A stretch of 64,000 nucleotides of DNA from Erwinia typographi (GCF_000773975.1 NZ_JRUQ01000044.1:62001-126000), one strand, 5' to 3'; shown: positions 31,191-40,809, counted from the stretch's first letter. Notes: a model not told the origin generated them from the letters alone. A program made the numbers and translations.

Positions 31191-31643
31191 TTAGAGATCG
31201 TCGAGGAAAGTCTTATCAAGCTGTTTAAATGCCCGCTTTAATACGTCAGCAAGGGACTGATAGGTCGGTTTACCTTCTATCGGGGCTATCGCCTGACCAG
31301 CGGCCTGTAGCTTTTCCCGCACTTCGTGGAACCAGCTGAGCAGCCCGGGAGGCAGCGGAGTCACCGAACGCTTGCCGAGCCACCACAGTCCCTGCATTGG
31401 CAGGCTACAGGCAAACAGCGCCGTGGCGACGGCCGGACCAAGCTGACCGCCGAGCGCAATCTGCCAGGTCATGGAGAAAATGGCCAGCGGCGGCATAAAG
31501 CGGATCGCAAACCGCGTCGCTCTGGAGACGCGATTCTCAGGAAACATAGGAGCCAGGCGCTTATCCACGGGCCAGGTCTTCATATAATGCTGCCCACGCT
31601 GGAACAGTTTAAACCAACCGACGGTGCCGGATTCATTAGCCAT
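31191..31643 (-). CDS. yfbV: YfbV, UPF0208 membrane protein
   Basis: From ATG 31643 ([17 protein letters not shown]), with GAGG seven bases upstream, the protein has 150 residues (E. coli 151). It has two membrane helices (about residues 45-85: [36 protein letters not shown]) and a cytoplasmic C-terminal domain ending [15 protein letters not shown]. In E. coli it has been implicated in insulating the Ter macrodomain. Divergent from ackA. Confidence 0.93.
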   Translation of the reverse strand: MANESGTVGWFKLFQRGQHYMKTWPVDKRLAPMFPENRVSRATRFAIRFMPPLAIFSMTWQIALGGQLGPAVATALFACSLPMQGLWWLGKRSVTPLPPGLLSWFHEVREKLQAAGQAIAPIEGKPTYQSLADVLKRAFKQLDKTFLDDL

Positions 31644-31976
31644 GGCTGACCTCAACTTCACAGATAAAAATTAAACAAAAAACACAACTAAACAACTTTA
31701 CCTTACATCCTTCAAAATATTTTGTCTTTAACAGGCACACTGGTTATCCTGTGCGCGATTGTTGTAAGGCTGTATCAGGGTAAACATAACCCTGCATGGA
31801 AAAACAGCATCAATCGCTTAAAATTCAAAAAAACACGCAAAATTTATAAAACTTTTTTGCTTTTGGACAAAATTTGCCGTGAGCATGACATTCATCATTA
31901 ATGTACCAGCTTTCATGCGCTACGCTGATAGTCTGATTGAGTTTTTTTTCGCCACTTTTAATCAATAGGACCTTCC
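31644..31976. promoter_or_regulatory. yfbV-ackA divergent promoter region
   Basis: This 333-base AT-rich gap contains no gene. It has CAGGGT-N7-ACCCTG (31776-31794) and a GCAAAA/TTTTGC pair flanking an A/T stretch near 31837-31860. The ackA promoter must lie in the right part. A clear FNR or ArcA site could not be fixed by eye. Confidence 0.45.
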
Positions 31977-33179
31977 ATGTCGAGTAAGTTAGTCTTGGTT
32001 CTGAACTGCGGCAGTTCTTCCCTGAAGTTTGCCATCATCGATCCGGCAAATGGTGAAGAATTCCTCTCCGGTTTAGCTGAATGTTTCCACCTGCCAGAAG
32101 CGCGCATTAAGTGGAAGATGGAAGGGGCTAAACACGAAGAGGCCTTGGGTGCCGGCGCTGCGCACAGCGAAGCCCTCAACTTCATCGTTAAAACTATTCT
32201 GGCACAAAAACCAGAGCTATCCGCACTAATCACTGCAATTGGTCACCGCATCGTTCACGGCGGCGAAAAACTGACCCAGTCAGTGGTTATTGACCAGAAT
32301 GTGATTCAGGGCATTAAAGACGCCTCATCCTTTGCCCCACTGCATAACCCTGCGCACCTGATCGGCATTGATGAAGCGATGAAAAACTTCCCGCACCTCT
32401 CCGATAAGAATGTGGCGGTTTTCGACACGGCTTTCCATCAGACAATGCCGGAAGAGTCATATCTGTATGCCCTGCCGTACAAACTGTACCGCGAGCACGG
32501 CGTCCGCCGCTATGGCGCGCACGGCACCAGCCACTTCTACGTCACGCAGGAAGCGGCCAAAGTGCTGAATAAACCGGTTGAAGAGCTGAATATCATCACC
32601 TGCCACCTCGGCAACGGGGGATCGGTTTCCGCCATCCGTAACGGCGTCTGCGTGGATACCTCAATGGGTCTGACCCCGCTTGAAGGCCTGGTGATGGGCA
32701 CCCGCTCAGGCGATATCGATCCTGCGGTAGTGTTCTTCCTGCACGACACGCTGGGTATGAGCGTGGATGCCATCAACAAGCTGCTGACCAAAGAGTCTGG
32801 CCTGCTGGGCCTGACCGAAGTCACCAGCGACTGCCGCTACGTTGAAGATAACTACACCAGTAAAGCAGATGCTAAGCGCGCGATGGACGTTTATTGCCAC
32901 CGCCTGGCGAAGTACATCGGTTCCTACACCGCTCTGATGGATGGTCGTCTTGACGCGGTCATCTTCACCGGCGGCATCGGTGAAAACGCGGCGATGGTTC
33001 GCGAACTGTCGCTGGGCCGACTGGCTCTGCTCGGCTTTGACGTCGACCATGAGCGCAACCTGGCCGCCCGCTTCGGCAAATCCGGCTTTATTAATAAAGA
33101 AGGTACGCGTCCGGCTCTGGTTATCCCAACCAACGAAGAGCTGGTGATTGCCCAGGACGCCAGCCGTCTGACTGCATAA
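31977..33179 (+). CDS. ackA: AckA, acetate kinase
   Basis: The 400-residue enzyme (same length as E. coli) interconverts acetyl phosphate and acetate, with ADP/ATP. ASKHA-fold motifs: [15 protein letters not shown] at the N terminus, [43 protein letters not shown]. First gene of the ackA-pta pair. A strong hairpin with a T-rich tail lies between the two genes. Confidence 0.97.
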   Translation: MSSKLVLVLNCGSSSLKFAIIDPANGEEFLSGLAECFHLPEARIKWKMEGAKHEEALGAGAAHSEALNFIVKTILAQKPELSALITAIGHRIVHGGEKLTQSVVIDQNVIQGIKDASSFAPLHNPAHLIGIDEAMKNFPHLSDKNVAVFDTAFHQTMPEESYLYALPYKLYREHGVRRYGAHGTSHFYVTQEAAKVLNKPVEELNIITCHLGNGGSVSAIRNGVCVDTSMGLTPLEGLVMGTRSGDIDPAVVFFLHDTLGMSVDAINKLLTKESGLLGLTEVTSDCRYVEDNYTSKADAKRAMDVYCHRLAKYIGSYTALMDGRLDAVIFTGGIGENAAMVRELSLGRLALLGFDVDHERNLAARFGKSGFINKEGTRPALVIPTNEELVIAQDASRLTA

Positions 33180-33187
33180 GCCCTTCT

Positions 33188-33219
33188 CTCCGTCAGCTCA
33201 GGCTGACGGAGTTGTTTTT
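33188..33219 (+). terminator. Terminator-like hairpin between ackA and pta
   Basis: CTCCGTCAGC (33188-33197), loop TCAG, GCTGACGGAG (33202-33211), then TTGTTTTT. This is a perfect 10-bp stem with a T tail, eight bases after the ackA stop. It should partly uncouple pta from ackA transcription. Confidence 0.75.
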
Positions 33220-33248
33220 GGCACCAGTAACTTTTCGAGAGGTTTATC

Positions 33249-35393
33249 GTGTCTCGTACTATTATGCTAATCCCTACCGGCACCAGCGTCGGTTTAACCA
33301 GTATCAGCCTCGGCGTTATCCGCGCGATGGAGCGTAAAGGCGTGCGTCTCAGCGTCTTCAAGCCGATCGCCCAGCCGCGCTCCGGCGGCAACACGCCGGA
33401 TCAAACCACCACCATTATCCGTAAAAGCTCTTCTATCCCCGCCGCCGAACCGCTGCAAATGAGCCGCGTGGAGTCGCTGCTGGGTTCGAACCAGCAGGAC
33501 GTGCTGATGGAAGAGATCATCGCGCGCTATCATGAAAATACCAAAGATGCCGAAGTGGTGCTGGTCGAAGGCCTGGTGCCCACCCGCAAACACCAGTTTG
33601 CCTCCGCGCTGAACTATGAAATTGCTAAAACGCTGAATGCCGAAATCGTCTTCGTCATGTCGCTGGGCAATGATTCGCCAGCCCAGCTGAAAGAGCGCAT
33701 TGAGCTGTCGCAAAGCAGCTTCGGCGGCAGCAAGAATAAAAGCATTACCGGGGTGATCATCAACAAGCTGAACGCGCCGGTTGACGATCAGGGCCGCACC
33801 CGTCCAGACCTGTCAGAGATTTTCGACGACTCGACCAAAGCCAGCGTAGCCAATATCGATCCCCACCAGCTGTTCGCCAACAGCCCGCTGCCGGTGCTGG
33901 GCTGCGTGCCGTGGAGCTTCGATCTGATCGCCACCCGCGCCATCGATATGTGCCGCCACCTGAATGCCGAGGTGATTAACGAAGGGGATATTCAGACCCG
34001 TCGGGTAAAATCCGTCACCTTCTGCGCACGCAGCATTCCGCATATGCTCGAGCACTTCCGCCCTGGCTCCCTGCTGGTCACCTCAGCAGACCGCCCTGAC
34101 GTGCTGGTGGCCGCCTGCCTCGCCGCGATGAACGGCGTGGAGATTGGCGCCATCCTGCTGACCGGCGGCTATCAGATCGATGAGCCAATCCGCAAGCTGT
34201 GCGAGCGAGCCTTCGCGACCGGCCTGCCGGTGTTTATGGTGAAAACCAACACCTGGCAGACCTCGCTGAGCCTGCAAAGCTTTAACCTGGAAGTGCCCAG
34301 CGACGACACGCAGCGTATTGAGCGCGTGCAGGAGTATGTCGCCAGCCATATCGATTCCGACTGGATCGAGTCGCTGACCGCGGCTTCAGAGCGCAGCCGT
34401 CGCCTCTCTCCTCCGGCGTTCCGCTACCAGCTTACCGAGCTGGCGCGTAAGGCAGGCAAACGCATTGTGCTGCCGGAAGGCGAAGAGCCGCGCACGATTA
34501 AAGCGGCGTCAATCTGTGCCGAGCGCGGCATCGCCAGCTGTATCCTGTTGGGCAACCCGGACGAGATTCAGCGCGTCGCCACGGTACAGGGCGTTGAGCT
34601 GGGCAAAGGTATTGAGATTGTCGACCCGGAAGCGGTGCGCGAGAACTACGTTGCCCGCCTGGTTGAGCTGCGTAAGAGCAAAGGCATGACCGAAGTGGTA
34701 GCCCAGGAGCAGCTGGAAGATAACGTCATGCTCGGCACCATGATGCTGGAGCGTGGCGAAGTGGACGGCCTGGTTTCTGGGGCCATTCACACCACGGCCA
34801 ACACCATTCGCCCTCCGCTACAGCTGATCAAAACGGCGCCGAACAGCTCGCTGGTTTCTTCCGTGTTCTTCATGCTGCTGCCTGAGCAGGTGCTGGTTTA
34901 TGGCGACTGCGCCATCAACCCAGACCCGAACCCGGAACAGCTGGCGGAAATCGCCATTCAGTCAGCGGACTCGGCGCTGGCGTTCGGCATTGAGCCACGC
35001 GTAGCGATGATCTCCTACTCTACCGGCGATTCTGGCGCCGGTAGCGACGTGGAAAAAGTGCGTGAGGCTACGCGCATCGCGCAGGAAAAACGTCCGGACC
35101 TGGTGATCGACGGCCCATTACAGTATGACGCCGCCATCATGGCCGACGTGGCTAAATCCAAAGCGCCAAACTCGCCGGTCGCGGGCCGTGCTACCGTGTT
35201 CATCTTCCCTGACCTGAACACCGGCAATACTACCTATAAAGCCGTACAGCGCTCAGCCGACCTGATCTCCATCGGGCCAATGCTACAGGGGATGCGTAAA
35301 CCGGTAAACGATCTGTCACGCGGCGCGCTGGTAGACGACATTGTCTACACTATCGCGCTGACCGCCATTCAGTCTAAGCAGGCTGAAGGCTAA
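33249..35393 (+). CDS. pta: Pta, phosphate acetyltransferase
   Basis: The 714-residue enzyme (same as E. coli) converts acetyl-CoA and phosphate to acetyl phosphate. It starts with GTG at 33249, as in E. coli, after a GAGG site. Three parts: an N-terminal P-loop-like regulatory domain ([22 protein letters not shown]), a DRTGG domain (about residues 220-335) and the C-terminal catalytic PTA/PTB domain ([22 protein letters not shown] ... [33 protein letters not shown]). It follows ackA across a hairpin and ends at a bidirectional terminator. Confidence 0.97.
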   Translation: MSRTIMLIPTGTSVGLTSISLGVIRAMERKGVRLSVFKPIAQPRSGGNTPDQTTTIIRKSSSIPAAEPLQMSRVESLLGSNQQDVLMEEIIARYHENTKDAEVVLVEGLVPTRKHQFASALNYEIAKTLNAEIVFVMSLGNDSPAQLKERIELSQSSFGGSKNKSITGVIINKLNAPVDDQGRTRPDLSEIFDDSTKASVANIDPHQLFANSPLPVLGCVPWSFDLIATRAIDMCRHLNAEVINEGDIQTRRVKSVTFCARSIPHMLEHFRPGSLLVTSADRPDVLVAACLAAMNGVEIGAILLTGGYQIDEPIRKLCERAFATGLPVFMVKTNTWQTSLSLQSFNLEVPSDDTQRIERVQEYVASHIDSDWIESLTAASERSRRLSPPAFRYQLTELARKAGKRIVLPEGEEPRTIKAASICAERGIASCILLGNPDEIQRVATVQGVELGKGIEIVDPEAVRENYVARLVELRKSKGMTEVVAQEQLEDNVMLGTMMLERGEVDGLVSGAIHTTANTIRPPLQLIKTAPNSSLVSSVFFMLLPEQVLVYGDCAINPDPNPEQLAEIAIQSADSALAFGIEPRVAMISYSTGDSGAGSDVEKVREATRIAQEKRPDLVIDGPLQYDAAIMADVAKSKAPNSPVAGRATVFIFPDLNTGNTTYKAVQRSADLISIGPMLQGMRKPVNDLSRGALVDDIVYTIALTAIQSKQAEG

Positions 35394-35417
35394 GCCCGCT
35401 CGCTTAGCTAAAAAACC

Positions 35418-35442
35418 AAAGGCCGCTTATGCGGCCTTTTTT
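35418..35442. terminator. Bidirectional terminator between pta and the ABC ATPase gene
   Basis: AAAGGCCGC-TTAT-GCGGCCTTTTTT is a perfect stem-loop with T runs on the plus strand and, owing to the preceding A-rich stretch, on the minus strand. It serves the convergent ends of pta and the ATPase gene. Confidence 0.9.
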
Positions 35443-35462
35443 ATATTCAGCAGCATAATCCG

Positions 35463-36548
35463 CTACTGGATCATTACATCCAGCGCCCGCAGGTGCTGCG
35501 GCTGCCAGGAGAGCGTAACCTCGCTTCCGGCCTTCCAGCGGCTGTCCACTTTGGCTGGCGTCAACTTCACCATAAAGTTCCCCTGGCCGCCGACTTCCGT
35601 CAGCATCCGTACGTGATCGCCGAGATAGATAAACTGTTGAATTCTGGCGCACACCTGCTGATCGCCCGCTTCCGGCGCGTTAACGTTAACCCGCTCCGGG
35701 CGAATGCTGAGCTGGATTTTTTTTCCCGGCGAGCTGGGCCGGACTTTTAACGCGTCCAGCTGGGTTCCGTCATCCAGCCGCACCTGGTAGTAATCCCCCT
35801 GCGAAGCCAGCTGGGTCGCCAGCAAACTGTTATTTTCACCGATAAACTGCGCCACGAAGGCGTTGGAAGGCTGCTCATACAGGCGACTCGGGCTGTCCAT
35901 TTGCTGGATCATGCCGTCGTTGAATACCGCCACGCGATTCGACATAGTCATCGCCTCGCTCTGATCGTGGGTAACATAGACGATCGTCAGGCCGAGCATT
36001 TCATGCAGCTGCTTGATTTCCATCTGCATATGCTCGCGCAGCTGCTTATCCAGCGCGCCCAGCGGCTCGTCCATCAGCACCAATTTTGGCTCAAACACCA
36101 GCGCCCTGGCCAGCGCGACGCGCTGCTGCTGCCCGCCGGACATCTGTGCCGGGTAACGGTCGGCCAGCGAGGTAAGTTTGATCATATCCAGGATCCGCGC
36201 CACGCGATCCTTTACGTCCGCTTTGCTCAACTTGCGAATCGACAGCGGGAACGCCAGATTTTCCGCTACCGTCATGTGGGGAAACAGCGCATAGTTCTGG
36301 AACACCATGCCGATATCCCGCTGGTGCGGAGGCAAGGTGTGCAGCGGCTTATCCCGCAGGAAAATCTCGCCGTCCGTCGGCGTTTCAAACCCAGCCAGCA
36401 TCATCAGGCTGGTGGTTTTGCCGGAGCCGGAAGGCCCCAAAAGGGTGAGAAATTCCCCCTCCTGCACGTCAAGATTGAGATTGCGCACCACCAGCTTTTC
36501 GCCGTCGTAGCTCTTTTTGATGTTCTTAAAACTGACCAGTGATCTCAT
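35463..36548 (-). CDS. PotA-like ABC transporter ATP-binding protein
   Basis: A 361-residue ATPase of the polyamine/opine/iron ABC importer class. Walker A is GPSGSGKT (38-45), signature MSGGQQQR (136-143), Walker B LVLMDEP (156-162), and the switch histidine is in VTHDQSEA. The C-terminal TOBE domain follows from about residue 275 (IQLSIRPERV). It is the only ATPase near the binding protein and permeases at 39784-42970, so it probably powers them although it lies on the other strand. The 277-base gap upstream holds an NtrC-like site. Absent from this place in E. coli. Confidence 0.88.
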   Translation of the reverse strand: MRSLVSFKNIKKSYDGEKLVVRNLNLDVQEGEFLTLLGPSGSGKTTSLMMLAGFETPTDGEIFLRDKPLHTLPPHQRDIGMVFQNYALFPHMTVAENLAFPLSIRKLSKADVKDRVARILDMIKLTSLADRYPAQMSGGQQQRVALARALVFEPKLVLMDEPLGALDKQLREHMQMEIKQLHEMLGLTIVYVTHDQSEAMTMSNRVAVFNDGMIQQMDSPSRLYEQPSNAFVAQFIGENNSLLATQLASQGDYYQVRLDDGTQLDALKVRPSSPGKKIQLSIRPERVNVNAPEAGDQQVCARIQQFIYLGDHVRMLTEVGGQGNFMVKLTPAKVDSRWKAGSEVTLSWQPQHLRALDVMIQ

Positions 36549-36825
36549 GGCATTCTCTCGTCCAGGCAGGAAAAATGTCTCAGGGCTGTCCGGTTAACCC
36601 GGCGAGCCAAAGGGGTAGCTCCCTTTTAGCTCTACCACACCATTTTTCCTTTCCACAAGCAGAATTTGACAACCCGCCCCGACTAAAACTCAATAAACAC
36701 AAACTAACTCACTAATTTAAATAATATTTAAATATTTTAAAATTTACGGTCATTCAACAGGCCGTAGAATCAGGCAATCTTTTATGCACCACAATCGTGC
36801 AGACGCCCTTTTTTAATGCAAAGCA
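36549..36825 (-). promoter_or_regulatory. ATPase-gene upstream region with an AT-rich core
   Basis: No gene is seen in this gap. It contains an AT-rich core with two ATTTAAAT palindromes three bases apart (36715-36722, 36726-36733), likely the promoter core of the ATPase gene, and the NtrC-like site described separately. A search by eye found no good -24/-12 element between that site and the ATPase start. Confidence 0.4.
36785..36801 (-). promoter_or_regulatory. NtrC-like binding site upstream of the ABC ATPase gene
   Basis: TGCACCACAATCGTGCA has TGCAC and GTGCA arms with the seven-base spacing of enteric NtrC sites (TGCAC-N7-GTGCA). It lies 237 bases before the ATPase start. A possible -24/-12 element on the minus strand (36817-36832, TGGCTGATGCTTTGCA) is upstream of it, overlapping the mocR end, which is an unusual order. 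Function inferred. Confidence 0.4.
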
Positions 36826-38319
36826 TCAGCCAGGCTTCAGCCGACGCTTGAGGCAGTGCAGCACTGGGACAAAGGTGGTTGCCATATTTTGCTCCTCGAC
36901 GCAGGCATAGCCCAGTAGCAGGCCGCGTCGGCTGGTGCCGCGAAGGTAATAGGCCGACAGCGGACGTGTCAGCACCCCCTGTTGCTCCAGCTCTGCCGCC
37001 ACGGCGACATCGTCGATGCTGTCGGGCAGCGACAGGATCAGGTGCAGTCCGGCGTTGCTCTGCTGGGCCAGAAAGTCAGCGCCAAGCCCGGTGACGATCG
37101 CCTCCACCAGCGCGGCGCGACGTCGGCTGTAGAGCTGGCGCATCCGCCGAACGTGGGCCGCATAGTGCCCTTCGCGAATAAACTCCGCCAGCGTCAGCTG
37201 CACCAGCCCATTCCCGCCGCGATACAGCTCGGAATGGGCCATTTTCATTCTGGCGGCCAGCGGTTTAGGCACCACCATGTAGCTCAGGCGCAGGCCGGGA
37301 TAGAGAGTTTTGCTGAACGTGCCGAGATAGATAACCGGCGCGTCTGGTGACAGCCCCTGAAGCGCCGGGATGGGGTTGTCGCCAAAGCGGAACTCGCCGT
37401 CGTAATCATCCTCAACCACCCAGCTTCCGGCATTTTTCGCCAGCGCCAGCAGTTGCTGGCGGCGCTGCAAACTCATCACCGAACCAAGCGGATACTGATG
37501 CGAGGGCGTCACGCAAATCAGCCTTGGCGGGCGACCTGCCGGGCTGAAATCCGCCACGTTCGGCAACACCATCCCCTGCTCATCCACCGACGTCGGCAAA
37601 AGTTCCACGCCGTTCACCGCCAGCACGTTGCGAAATCCCCAGTAGCCCGGCTCTTCAATCCACGCGCTGTCGCCAGGATCGCAGAGCATTTTCGCCAGCA
37701 GATCCAACGACTGATGCGTGCCGGCGGTAATCAGGATCTGGTCCGGCGAACAGTTCAGCGAACGGATTACCCGCAGGTAGTCAGCCAGCGCCTGCTGCAA
37801 CTGCACGCAGCCGCCGTGGTTGGAGTAGCTCAACGCCTCCACCGGCATCCGGCGGCTCAGCCGCAGCTGAATTTTACGCCAGATATCATGGGGCATATGG
37901 CTGACGTCCGGCACGCCGGGCATAAACGCCCCCCACTGATAGGCGCCAGCTCCGCTGCGGGTCAGCACGCGCGTACCGCGGCTGGAGAGCCGGATATAGT
38001 TAAACGGTTTCCCGGCCGCGGCCACCGGCGCGTTGGCTTCGGGCGCTATCTCAGGCAGACGCTCGCATACGAAGGTGCCGCTGCCGGTGCGGGTTTGCAG
38101 ATAGCCTTCCGACTGGAGCTGCTCGTAGGCCGACAGCACCGTATTTCGCGATACGGAGAGCTCTTTCGCCAGATCGCGCGAGGCGGGCAGACGGCTACCT
38201 GTCGCGATGTCTCCCTGCTGGATGGCCGATTGCAAAACATCGTACAGGCGCTTGCCCAGCGCGCCTGCGGGAGCCTGGCTTAAGCGGTGTGCGAGCAGGT
38301 CGCCAAGTAACGTTCGCAA
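36826..38319 (-). CDS. MocR/GabR-type regulator (GntR HTH fused to aminotransferase domain)
   Basis: A 497-residue regulator with an N-terminal GntR winged helix (about residues 20-85: GSRLPASRDLAKELSVSRNTVLSAYEQLQSEGYL) joined to a fold-type I aminotransferase domain whose cofactor lysine is in GTFSKTLYPGLRLSY. GabR-type proteins use pyridoxal phosphate to sense GABA or related amines. The start is a TTG at 38319 with a GAGG site eight bases upstream. On the minus strand TATAAT (38360-38355) is a perfect -10 box. It is divergent from the GABA-type aminotransferase gene, which fits direct control of that gene. Confidence 0.88.
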   Translation of the reverse strand: MRTLLGDLLAHRLSQAPAGALGKRLYDVLQSAIQQGDIATGSRLPASRDLAKELSVSRNTVLSAYEQLQSEGYLQTRTGSGTFVCERLPEIAPEANAPVAAAGKPFNYIRLSSRGTRVLTRSGAGAYQWGAFMPGVPDVSHMPHDIWRKIQLRLSRRMPVEALSYSNHGGCVQLQQALADYLRVIRSLNCSPDQILITAGTHQSLDLLAKMLCDPGDSAWIEEPGYWGFRNVLAVNGVELLPTSVDEQGMVLPNVADFSPAGRPPRLICVTPSHQYPLGSVMSLQRRQQLLALAKNAGSWVVEDDYDGEFRFGDNPIPALQGLSPDAPVIYLGTFSKTLYPGLRLSYMVVPKPLAARMKMAHSELYRGGNGLVQLTLAEFIREGHYAAHVRRMRQLYSRRRAALVEAIVTGLGADFLAQQSNAGLHLILSLPDSIDDVAVAAELEQQGVLTRPLSAYYLRGTSRRGLLLGYACVEEQNMATTFVPVLHCLKRRLKPG

Positions 38320-38440
38320 AATTGGTACCTCGAAATAAAAAAAACTGGCTCTGGATTATAAAACCCACAAAACGTTAAAAACTAGTCAGCCCAATTCGGC
38401 GTGGACACTCCCACGCCATGACATCTGATGAGGTAGAACC
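38320..38440. promoter_or_regulatory. Divergent mocR / aminotransferase promoter region
   Basis: The 121-base gap holds the mocR -10 box, a direct repeat (AAAACTGGCT at 38341 and AAAACTAGTC at 38378, 37 bases apart), and a hairpin GGCGTGG-N6-CCACGCC (38398-38417). The hairpin ends 12 bases before the GAGG ribosome site of the aminotransferase gene. MocR proteins of the GabR type bind direct repeats with wide spacing, so the repeat is a candidate operator; this is inference. Confidence 0.45.
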
Positions 38441-39700
38441 ATGAACAGTGAAGTGCAACAGCGTCGTTTAGCTGCCACGCCGCGCGGCGTAGGCGTCATG
38501 TGTGATTTCTACGCCGTTCGCGCGGAAAACGCCACGCTGTGGGACCACCAGGGACGAGAGTATACCGATTTTACCGCCGGGATCGCCGTACTGAATACCG
38601 GCCATCGCCATCCAAAGCTGGTTGAAGCCGTTCGCAGCCAGCTGGAGTGCTTCACGCATACCGCCTTTCAGGTGATCCCCTATGAAAACTATCTGCTGCT
38701 GGCCGAGCGTCTGAACAAGCTGGTGCCCGTTGCCGGTCCGGCCAAAACGACCTTTTTCTCCACCGGTGCGGAAGCGGTGGAAAACGCGGTGAAAATCGCC
38801 CGTGCCGCCACCGGCCGCCCTGGCGTTATCGCCTTTACCGGCGCTTTCCACGGCCGCACCCTGATGACCATGAGCCTGACCGGCAAAGTGGCCCCTTACA
38901 AAACCGGCTTTGGCCCGTTCCCTGGCTCCGTATTCCACGCACGCTATCCCAACGAGCTGCATGGCTACAGCGTTGATGATGCGATGGAGAGCCTCGAAAC
39001 TCTTTTCCGTTGCGACATCAGCCCACAGGAAGTGGCTGCCATTATCTTCGAACCCATTCAGGGCGAAGGCGGCTTTAATATCGCCCCGGCCGGGTTTGTC
39101 AGCCAGCTGCGCCAGCTGTGCGACCAGCACGGCATCCTGCTGATTGCCGATGAAATTCAGACTGGCTTTGCCCGCACCGGCAGACTGTTTGCCAGCGACT
39201 ACTACCCGGACGCCAAACCAGACCTGATAACCATGGCGAAAAGCCTCGGCGGAGGGCTGCCCATTTCTGCCGTCTCTGGCCGGGCTGAGGTGATGGATGC
39301 CCCTCTCCCGGGCGGGCTCGGCGGAACCTATGCCGGTAACCCGCTGGCTATTGCCTCGTCGCTGGCGGTACTGGAAGTGATTGAAGAAGAAAGGCTGTGC
39401 GAACGGGCGCTGCGCCTGGGGGCTGAACTGGTGGAAACCCTGAACGGCAGCGGCAACCCGGCGCTGGTCGAAGTCCGCGCCAGAGGCTCAATGGTGGCGG
39501 CCGAATTTAACGACCCGGCCAGCGGCAAACCTTCCGCTGAAATCGCCAAAGCTATCCAGCAAAAAGCCCTGGCGCAGGGACTGATTTTGCTGACCTGCGG
39601 CGTTCACGGCAACGTGATCCGCTTCCTTTATCCGCTGACCATTCCAGACGCACAGTTCAAAAAAGCGCTGGCATTGCTCTCTGAGCTGCTGCGGGACTGA
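38441..39700 (+). CDS. gabT: GabT/PuuE-type 4-aminobutyrate aminotransferase
   Basis: The 419-residue class III aminotransferase closely resembles GABA aminotransferases (E. coli GabT 426, PuuE 421), which turn GABA and 2-oxoglutarate into succinate semialdehyde and glutamate. Marks: GIAVLNTGHRHPKLVEAV, TGAEAVENAVKIARAATGRPGVIAFTGAFHGRT, EPIQGEGGFNIAP, ADEIQTGFARTG, cofactor Lys267 in ITMAKSLGGGLPI, GGLGGTYAGNPLA. Divergent from the MocR regulator and followed by transporter genes. No succinate semialdehyde dehydrogenase is present in the cassette. Substrate could also be another omega-amino acid. Confidence 0.85.
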   Translation: MNSEVQQRRLAATPRGVGVMCDFYAVRAENATLWDHQGREYTDFTAGIAVLNTGHRHPKLVEAVRSQLECFTHTAFQVIPYENYLLLAERLNKLVPVAGPAKTTFFSTGAEAVENAVKIARAATGRPGVIAFTGAFHGRTLMTMSLTGKVAPYKTGFGPFPGSVFHARYPNELHGYSVDDAMESLETLFRCDISPQEVAAIIFEPIQGEGGFNIAPAGFVSQLRQLCDQHGILLIADEIQTGFARTGRLFASDYYPDAKPDLITMAKSLGGGLPISAVSGRAEVMDAPLPGGLGGTYAGNPLAIASSLAVLEVIEEERLCERALRLGAELVETLNGSGNPALVEVRARGSMVAAEFNDPASGKPSAEIAKAIQQKALAQGLILLTCGVHGNVIRFLYPLTIPDAQFKKALALLSELLRD

Positions 39701-39713
39701 ACACCTCGCACTC

Positions 39714-39729
39714 TGGCATAAATACTGCA
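39714..39729 (+). promoter_or_regulatory. Predicted sigma-54 promoter in front of the binding-protein gene
   Basis: TGGCATAAATACTGCA fits the TGGCAC-N5-TTGCA form, with the invariant GG (39715-39716) and GC (39727-39728) separated by the required ten bases. Predicted transcription start is near 39741, about 43 bases before the binding-protein ATG. No clear NtrC site was found upstream inside the aminotransferase gene. Confidence 0.5.
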
Positions 39730-39783
39730 TTTAACGCACCGGCAGCTTTGTCTGCTGATAACAATAACGACGGGAGTTTTGGC

Positions 39784-40809
39784 ATGGTTAACAAGTTAGC
39801 AATACTCATTCTGGCTGCTTTTGCCGTACAGGCTCAGGCAGAAACGCTGACCGTAGTCTCTTTTGGCGGCACCAACAAGGATGCGCAGGATAAGGCTTTC
39901 TACAAACCTTTTATGGCCGCGGGCAAAGGCACCATTGAAGCCGGCGAGTATAACGGCGAGATGGCCCGCATCCGTGCGATGGTTGAAACCGGTCAGATCG
40001 GCTGGGACGTGGTCGAGCTGGAAACGCCTGAATTACAGCGCGGCTGCGAAGAGGGTCTGTTTGAAACGCTGGACTGGAACAAGCTGGGCAAGAAAGCCGA
40101 CTTTATCCCTGCTGCCGTTACCGAATGCGGCGCCGGGATTTTCGTCTGGTCTACCGTCCTGACCTATGACGCGACCAGGCTGAAAAAAGGGCCAACCAGC
40201 TGGGCTGACTTCTGGGACACCAAAGATTTCCCCGGCAAGCGTGCGCTGCGTAAGAGCGCCAAATACACGCTGGAAATCGCTCTGATGGCCGACGGCGTAA
40301 AGCGTGAAGACATCTATAAAGTCCTCGCTACGCCTGCGGGCGTCGACCGCGCGTTCAAGAAGCTTGACCAGATTAAGCCGAACATTCAGTGGTGGGAATC
40401 CGGCGCGCAGCCTCTGCAATGGCTGGTTTCCGGCGACGTGGTGATGAGCTCCGCCTATAACGGCCGTATTGGCGCCGCGCAGGCGGAAGGACACAACTTT
40501 AAGATCGTCTGGGACAACGCGCTCTACGATCTGGATAACTGGGCCATCGTTAAAGGATCTAAGCATAAAGCGCTGGCGGAACAGTTTATCGCCTTCGCCA
40601 ACCAGCCCGAGAACCAGAAAGTCTTTGCCGAAAATATCCCTTACGGTCCGACCAATATCCATGCTGGCAAAATGCTGGCCCCTGAGCGCCTGAGCACTCT
40701 GCCTACCGCGCCGGATAATCTGGCCAAATCGTTGCAGGTGAGCAGTGATTTCTGGCTGGAACACGGCGAGGATCTTGAACAGCGCTTCAACGCCTGGGCG
40801 GCTAAGTAA
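39784..40809 (+). CDS. PotD-like periplasmic substrate-binding protein of ABC importer
   Basis: From ATG 39784, after GGGAG, the protein has 341 residues and a Sec signal peptide ending at AQAQA (residue 19). The rest is a bacterial extracellular solute-binding protein of the polyamine class: LTVVSFGGTNKDAQ, GWDVVELETPELQRGCEEGLF, TSWADFWDTKDFPGKRALRK, MSSAYNGRIGAAQAEG, YDLDNWAIVKGSKH. Ligand is putrescine, GABA or a related amine by context; binding residues were not assigned. First gene of a transporter operon with its own sigma-54-like promoter. Confidence 0.87.
   Translation: MVNKLAILILAAFAVQAQAETLTVVSFGGTNKDAQDKAFYKPFMAAGKGTIEAGEYNGEMARIRAMVETGQIGWDVVELETPELQRGCEEGLFETLDWNKLGKKADFIPAAVTECGAGIFVWSTVLTYDATRLKKGPTSWADFWDTKDFPGKRALRKSAKYTLEIALMADGVKREDIYKVLATPAGVDRAFKKLDQIKPNIQWWESGAQPLQWLVSGDVVMSSAYNGRIGAAQAEGHNFKIVWDNALYDLDNWAIVKGSKHKALAEQFIAFANQPENQKVFAENIPYGPTNIHAGKMLAPERLSTLPTAPDNLAKSLQVSSDFWLEHGEDLEQRFNAWAAK

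Noticed and set aside
36627-36642. Possible -24/-12 element close to the ABC ATPase start
   Set aside because: TGGTGTGGTAGAGCTA has only nine bases between GG and GC; sigma-54 promoters need ten.
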